Positions 6,147 through 6,985 of a stretch of 6,985 nucleotides of DNA are shown here, piece after piece. This DNA is from Acidobacteriota bacterium (GTDB taxonomy: Bacteria > Acidobacteriota > Terriglobia > Acidoferrales > UBA7541), in the NCBI GenBank assembly GCA_019239815.1, contig JAFAZL010000913.1:1-6985 (forward strand), read 5' to 3'. A program made the translations under genes and the position numbers. The notes beneath the pieces were generated by a model, which saw nothing but the letters and a program-made list of their open reading frames with translations, was not told the DNA's origin and searched no databases. Position 1 is the first letter of the stretch. Every line of letters starts with the position of its first letter.

Positions 6147-6985
6147 TTGTTGTTACGACGTATCACGCGACTGGTGTTTTTATTGGTGTGCGCATGCGCT
6201 GTCAGCCCGCTTCTTGGTGTGTTGGATGGAACGTTCATGGTGCACGCACAAGTCAACACTGCGAGCCTGACGGGTCTGGTGACCGATCAAACGAACGCCG
6301 CGCTGGTTCATGCGCACGTCACCGCGACGAACACCGCGACGGCGCTGGTTCGCGAAACCGACACTGATGCAGCCGGATACTATGCATTTCCCGATTTGCC
6401 CATCGGCGAATACCGCGTGGTTGTGACGCTGGAGAATTTCGAGACCGTTGAGACGCGCGTTACACTCGGCACAGCTGAGCGCGTGCGGCGCGATCTCTCG
6501 CTCAAAGTAGGCACTGCTCAGGCAAACGTCGAAGTAACCGACGTCATAAACAATCTCTCGCCCGATGACGCGTCCATCGGCACCGTGATCGACAACAACA
6601 CGATTCAGCAGACGCCGCTTTATTTGAGGAACTGGGACGACCTGCTGCGCATGGTCGCCGGCGTGCAGATCGCGCGGTACACGCAACAGAGCGGTGCAAC
6701 CAGCGCTGGCCGCGTCGGCGATTTCAACGTGCACGGCGTGCATTCACTACAGAACAATTTCTTACTCGATGGGATCGATAACAACACGATTTCGGAAAAT
6801 GTGCAGGAGCTGAGCACCGAGTCGGCGCACCCGTCGGTGGACACGATTCAGGAATTCAACGTTGTGACGAATCCGTATTCGGCAGAGTACGGGCGCAGTC
6901 CTGGCGCTGCGGTTTCGATCAGCACGAAGGGCGGCTCGAACTCGTTTCATGGGTTGGCCTACGAATATCTACGGAACGCGGCTTT
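6147..6985 (+). CDS. Oar-like TonB-dependent receptor, N-terminal part, TTG start
   Basis: The first 279 codons of an outer-membrane receptor of the acidobacterial Oar-like type; these are usually about 1000-1200 residues, so most of the barrel is missing. I chose TTG 6147 because GGAGG lies 5 nt upstream and the product begins MLLRRITRLVFLLVCACAV, a good signal peptide, with cleavage after VHA at residue 34. The next ATG (6237) would lose the signal. Residues about 38-120 form a carboxypeptidase-regulatory-like domain (LTGLVTDQT...ALVHAHVTATN, then AAGYYAFPDLPIGEYRV). The plug follows, with FNVHGVHSLQNNFLLDGIDNN (about 193-213) and AEYGRSPGAAVSISTKGGSN before FHGLAYEYLRN. No TonB box is obvious. 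Substrates of such proteins are mostly unknown; uptake of glycans or peptides is inferred. Codons end in C more often than in the upstream genes. It is separated from GH31 by 292 bases, so it is probably its own transcription unit. Confidence 0.9.
   Translation, partial: MLLRRITRLVFLLVCACAVSPLLGVLDGTFMVHAQVNTASLTGLVTDQTNAALVHAHVTATNTATALVRETDTDAAGYYAFPDLPIGEYRVVVTLENFETVETRVTLGTAERVRRDLSLKVGTAQANVEVTDVINNLSPDDASIGTVIDNNTIQQTPLYLRNWDDLLRMVAGVQIARYTQQSGATSAGRVGDFNVHGVHSLQNNFLLDGIDNNTISENVQELSTESAHPSVDTIQEFNVVTNPYSAEYGRSPGAAVSISTKGGSNSFHGLAYEYLRNAA

Noticed and set aside
6014..6367. 117-codon + strand frame starting ATG 6014
   Set aside because: It overlaps the receptor in another frame. The receptor frame has the signal peptide, Shine-Dalgarno and domain matches.
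6180..6743. 187-codon open frame on the - strand
   Set aside because: It lies opposite the clearly coding receptor gene, has no domain-like sequence and fits an antisense shadow of GC-rich codons.

Overview
The window looks like a chromosomal stretch of a moderately GC-rich, Gram-negative soil bacterium, most likely an acidobacterium. This is inferred from the gene families: an Oar-type TonB-dependent receptor with an N-terminal carboxypeptidase-regulatory-like domain, a WSPDG-repeat propeller fused to a CehA/McbA-type metallohydrolase, a molybdopterin-binding dehydrogenase subunit, and an exported GH31 glycosidase. No rRNA or other taxonomic marker is present. All genes lie on the + strand.

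Layout. Positions 2-481 hold the C-terminal end of a molybdenum hydroxylase large subunit (IorB/CoxL/XdhA superfamily). A 31-nt imperfect palindrome (544-574) follows, and its right edge supplies the start codon of the next gene (573-3200). That gene encodes an exported 875-residue protein: six PD40/WD40-like blades, a transthyretin-like linker domain and a C-terminal PHP-type metallohydrolase. A short gap with a plausible promoter leads to a 65-residue lysine-rich coiled-coil protein (3294-3491). Its stop codon overlaps the start of an exported GH31 alpha-glycosidase, probably alpha-xylosidase-like (3491-5854). A perfect 9-bp hairpin followed by a U-rich run lies inside the GH31 signal-peptide codons.

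The 292-base gap 5855-6146 carries several inverted repeats, including a possible structured leader and a possible Shine-Dalgarno-sequestering switch. They precede an Oar-like TonB-dependent receptor that starts at a TTG codon (6147) and runs off the window.

How the genes may work together is inference. The exported GH31 enzyme, exported metallohydrolase and outer-membrane receptor fit periplasmic or surface degradation and uptake of organic matter, such as plant glycans or esters. Only the small protein and GH31 have the spacing of a real operon. No CRISPR array, insertion sequence, tRNA or defence system was seen. The most unusual material is regulatory: the palindrome at a start codon, the terminator-like hairpin inside a gene, and the folded leader of the receptor gene.
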